Source: Malania oleifera
Lineage: Eukaryota; Streptophyta; Magnoliopsida; Santalales; Ximeniaceae
Assembly (NCBI RefSeq): GCF_029873635.1
Contig: NC_080419.1
Location: 78,538,931 to 78,602,930, forward strand
Reading direction: 5' to 3'
Length of the DNA: 64,000 nt
Each line of letters opens with the position of its first letter. Positions within the stretch are counted from its first letter, which is position 1. Below are positions 60,824 to 64,000 of the stretch, in pieces. Under the pieces are notes generated by a model. The model worked only from the letters and a program-made list of their open reading frames with translations, searched no databases and had not been told where the DNA came from. The position numbers were made by a program, and so were the translations under genes.

Positions 60824-61138
60824 TCAGACTTGCAGGATATTGATCAAGTTCAAACAATGTTTGAACTTGATTGTTGTCACGATCTTGGTCAACATAACTG
60901 CGGGATTTTCAGTTGTAGCAAGCTTCTGAAGAAGTATCTTGCCTCCATTAATAATATCCCGCATAAAATGAAATCGAATGTCGATGTGTTTCGTTCGTAC
61001 ATGATAGACTTGGTTCTTTGCCAAATGAATAGCACTCTGACTATCATAGAACACAACAATGTGCTTCTGAACAACTCCCAAATTTTCAAGTAAACCCCGC
61101 AACCAAACAGCTTCCTTAACAGCCTCTGAAGCTACCAT
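60824..61138 (-). pseudogene. Copia-E RNase H C-terminal part, cut by a gypsy insertion
   Basis: Minus strand: MVASEAVKEAVWLRG (from 61138), VVFYDSQSAIHLAKN, RTKHIDIRFHFMRD and the decayed NPADMxTK equivalent (NPAVMLTK). This is the end of a copia RNase H. The reading frame runs off at 61138/61139 exactly where the gypsy LTR starts (TGTAACAACC). The 5' rest of Copia-E must lie beyond the right edge of the window if it exists. No stop is seen inside this 100-codon piece, but substitutions at conserved positions suggest decay. It is a family other than Copia-A and B. Confidence 0.88.
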
Positions 61139-62367
61139 TGTAACAACCTCCTTAATTTCCACATATTTTTTTTCCTTTTAAATAATAAACTACAATTCCA
61201 ACATATCAAATCCAGTAGGTCATAATCAACCTGAACCCGTGGGTACTAGGGACATACCAAAAATGCAATACGGAAAACTAAGCAGTAAGAAACATAAACT
61301 CTTAATATCATAAACATAACACCATTCATTTCAGTACCAGAGTTACTACGTCCATTGTGTTTATATATACATCCCAAAAAGAATTCTAGAGCCACTTCTC
61401 ACCAAAACCATCTAGTCCTAACAAAATACTTACCCTTCAAAAAGAGCAAGTCAGCTGAATCTATCCCAGTGGAGCTTTATCCGCTCTCCTATCAGGGGCT
61501 CCTGAAAATTTCATGTAATTCGGGGTAAGACACCTCTCAGTAAGAGAAATAAACTAATACTAGTGTGTGACAACATAAGTAATTCTATATTATACATAGA
61601 ATCATATACGTAAACATATTCAGTAACTCTATTGATCATTTCTGGGAAAAACATATTTAATCATAGCATAGTAGAACATACTGGATTTCTACAAGCATAA
61701 GTCATCTCATATCATAATAATAATACGAAAACAACCCTGGTAGGTTAGTTGGTTGTTGTCATGTACTACTCCCACATGACTGGGTTGTGTGGCCCGAAGG
61801 CGAGACCTGAGAATGTTTGGCCGACCATTGCCAAGTCAAAAGTATAGTCTGTAAGTCCGATGAGTCCGCCAGACCTGGTCCGTACACCAAGGGTGCTCAC
61901 ACTTCTTAAAACCACATCGACTATCCGTCCTCACGCTACTCCGTACAGCAGCGTTAACACAATATCATGATGATTATGAACACATAGCAGCGGTACCGTG
62001 CAAGCGCTAGCCTAAACTAAGCCAACCAGGTTCTGATAACATATAGCATATAATCAAACTGTGGTACGTGAATATTTCATACTAATATTTGTCAAGTTAA
62101 TAACATCACATCATTTTGTATATGTAGATACATCATGAAAATCATTAGCCCATACGCTGGCATTTTATATTTTAACATAATTCAACTCGTACGTCGGCAA
62201 ATCATATCCATAGCACGACCCGTACGCCGGCAAAACATATCCATAATATTATCATGTTCCCAAAAAACGGTAATTTATCATAAAATCTACTCATGCCACA
62301 CAAAATAGGTATTATATATATATCCATAACATATCATCATTTTCAACAGTATTTTCCCAACATAATA

Positions 62368-62409
<42 letters not shown>

Positions 62410-62805
62410 CACATATATTTTCCTGAAAACAAATGCCATAAAATTTTACTTATAATTTTCATAAAACAATTAGTTTAGTTTATCCTCTTACCTGATTCTA
62501 GAAAAGCCCCTAAAATAAACAGTCTTGCACCCGCAGGATTCCCCGTTCAATACATTGAAAATGATATTTCTCATAACTAAACTTCAGTATTTCTACACGT
62601 ACTACACTTTCTGCAACTGTCAAGAAGTCAAATACTGAGTAGAAAGCCTTACCCTGAATTTCGAGTGAATTTCCAAACTCGACCCACCGACGATCCACTC
62701 CAACAGATATGCAGAGAACTTCCCCAAGAGTGTCGTGGTGGCTTCGGATCATCGATCCGGCGTAGAACGGACCCAGAAATTAAGAGAGAAGGGATGGAAA
62801 CCGAA

Positions 62806-62809
<4 letters not shown>

Positions 62810-62862
<53 letters not shown>
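62810..62862. repeat. (AG)n microsatellite in the Gypsy-F LTR
   Basis: About 26 uninterrupted AG units. Confidence 0.95.
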
Positions 62863-62864
<2 letters not shown>

Positions 62865-62920
62865 TTTACGCAAGAAATTCTGTTGAAAAATGGAGTTTAA
62901 CAATATTTATACACTGGCCC

Positions 62921-63087
62921 TTGTCGACGAGCCACGTCACCTCGTCAACAAGGTCATGAAGGCAAATCATCGACCAGCTCTCTCCTCGTCGACGAAATTC
63001 AGAATCACCCAAAACCCCCTCTCGGTATTTTCTCGTCGATGAAGAGCACCCTCGTCGACGAGCCCAATATGTCACGTCGTCGACGAA
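62921..63087. promoter_or_regulatory. Array of TCGTCGACGA palindromes in the Gypsy-F U3
   Basis: Copies or one- to two-base variants at 62921, 62942, 62967, 62986, 63032, 63052 and 63076. TCGTCGACGA is a perfect 10-bp palindrome. Diverged equivalents (ATCGTCGATGA, CATCGACGATT) remain at 59330-59375 in the older related LTR. Confidence 0.7.
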
Positions 63088-63173
63088 CGCTTCAGACCTA
63101 CTATGCCCCCCTTTTAATTTCCTTTTCTCCCTCTTTTATTATTTAAATATTATAATTTCTCTGAGTCGCTACA

Positions 63174-63190
63174 TTCTCCCCTCCTTATAA
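63174..63190 (-). other. Polypurine tract of Gypsy-F
   Basis: Minus strand AAGGAGGGGAGAA directly before the LTR start TGTAGCGACTC. Confidence 0.85.
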
Positions 63191-63439
63191 AATTTCATCC
63201 TCGAAATTTGCTATTCACGTAGCTCATCATCCCTTAAGAAAAAATGGTCTACTTATTTTATTACTTACTCTCATTTATGGCAGAGGAATACCATGGTTAC
63301 ATTTCGAGTCCTGGGAGATATAAACAAAATAAAATTCTCCCAAAACTAAAATATCTCTACTAATTAAATTATTACATGTACCTGCAAAAGAAATATTACC
63401 TAATTATTTACATTTTACTTGTCAAATCTCTTAAAATAG
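63191..63439 (-). other. Gypsy-F untranslated spacer between pol and the polypurine tract
   Basis: AT-rich and without a frame. The complement of TTTCATCCTCGAAATTTGC (about 63205) is the typical end-of-element sequence next to a chromovirus polypurine tract. Confidence 0.6.
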
Positions 63440-64000
63440 CTGCGGATATTTCTACTTCATCTGCTCCTCAGACTCCTAAGAAGCTTCTTCCACTGCATGA
63501 TTCCTCCACAAAACTTTTACCAAAGGAATCTTCTTGTTACGTAACTCCTGCACTTTCTTATCTAGAATTTGTACTGGCACCTCCTCATACACAAGTGAAT
63601 CACTGAGCTCTAATTCACCATAACTGATAATATGAGAAGCTGCAACGTATTTTCTCAACATAGATATGTGGAATACGTCGTGAATTTGGATAACACAGGT
63701 GGCAAAGCTAGCGTGCAGGCCACCGGCCTCACTTTCTCTAGGATCTCAAATGGACCAATAAACCTAGGGCTAAGTTTACCCTTCCTCCCGAACCTCACAA
63801 GCCCTTTCAACGAAGCTATCTTAAAAATACATGATTACTAACATCAAATTCCAAATTCCTGCGGCGATTATCAGCGTAACTCTTCTGTCAGCTCTGAGCT
63901 GCACTAATTCTCTCTCTCATGAGTTGAACCTTATTACGTGCTTGTTGAACAAGCTCTGGTCCCACTGCTCGCCGCTCACCCATTTCATCCCAAAATAAAG
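63440..64000 (-). pseudogene. Gypsy-F pol: integrase C-terminus and chromodomain (partial, continues beyond the window)
   Basis: Chromoviruses are Ty3/gypsy elements whose integrase ends in a chromodomain that guides insertion to chromatin. On the minus strand the window edge enters at WDEMGERRAVGPELVQQ, then VQLMRERISAAQS and KSYADNRRRNLEFDV of the integrase C-terminal part, and after frameshifts the chromodomain region: ISYGELELSDSLVYEEVP, VQILDKKVQELRNKK and LVKVLWRNHAVEEAS (63476-63620). This is the usual order for Tekay-type chromoviruses, directly followed by the polypurine tract and LTR. Stops (after AAQS) and at least two frameshifts (around 63830 and 63660) show it is damaged. RT and the rest lie to the right of the window. 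Confidence 0.87.

Larger units (their letters stand above)
61139..63173 (-). repeat. 3' LTR of Gypsy-F (chromovirus)
   Basis: On the minus strand it starts TGTAGCGACTCAGAG (63173) and ends GGAGGTTGTTACA (61139), 2035 bp. A polypurine tract and the chromodomain-coding end of pol lie directly upstream in the minus direction, which identifies it as the 3' LTR. It holds an (AG)n tract (62810-62862), an (AT)n tract (62369-62403) and a TCGTCGACGA array (62921-63087). Confidence 0.85.

Overview
The window is nuclear DNA of a eudicot plant, probably woody, species not determined. The signs are a coiled-coil NBS-LRR resistance gene, an L1-type LINE, Ty1/copia and Ty3/gypsy LTR elements primed by initiator-Met tRNA, a CACTA transposon with a TNP2/TNPA gene pair, a tRNA-like SINE and AT-rich spacers full of microsatellites. 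I see no rRNA, tRNA gene, CRISPR array or bacterial operon. Only one host gene looks intact.

Layout. (1) 1-9.2 kb: AT-rich spacer, one CC-NBS-LRR gene on the minus strand (2251-5469) whose 3' end runs through an (AAT)n microsatellite read as polyleucine, then a decayed LINE. (2) 9.2-17.6 kb: AT-rich spacer, a SINE-like element, a 2.5-kb solo LTR (12989-15508, TSD TATAT) and a possible promoter remnant. (3) 17.6-54.3 kb: one nested stack. A probable gypsy-type solo LTR (17573-54327 when rejoined) holds Copia-A (minus strand, 18865-54193). Copia-A is split by a 19-kb CACTA transposon (20264-39309, TSD AGT, inserted in the reverse transcriptase), a 5'-truncated SIRE-like LTR (40066-41216) and an almost complete SIRE-like Copia-B (41806-51481, TSD ATTAT, inserted at the start of the integrase core). 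The CACTA element carries TNP2-like and TNPA/PTTA-like genes, both damaged, plus cargo: a fragment of splicing factor SF3B1, an unidentified exon-like block, an unidentified 146-codon ORF and a decayed Copia integrase. (4) 54.3-64 kb: a tubulin-folding cofactor D fragment, a gypsy solo LTR (55192-59443) with a SIRE-like solo LTR nested in it (56200-58477), a Copia 3' end (Copia-E), and a gypsy chromovirus (Gypsy-F) inserted in that Copia's RNase H region and running off the right edge.

The mobile elements do not form a pathway. What they record is an order of events: gypsy-type LTR, then Copia-A (LTRs differ by about 7-8 percent by eye), then CACTA and Copia-B (B's LTRs are nearly alike). Copia-A already carried a stop codon when Copia-B landed, because the stop lies inside B's duplicated target. 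All identities come from reading motifs and translations; no database search was run.
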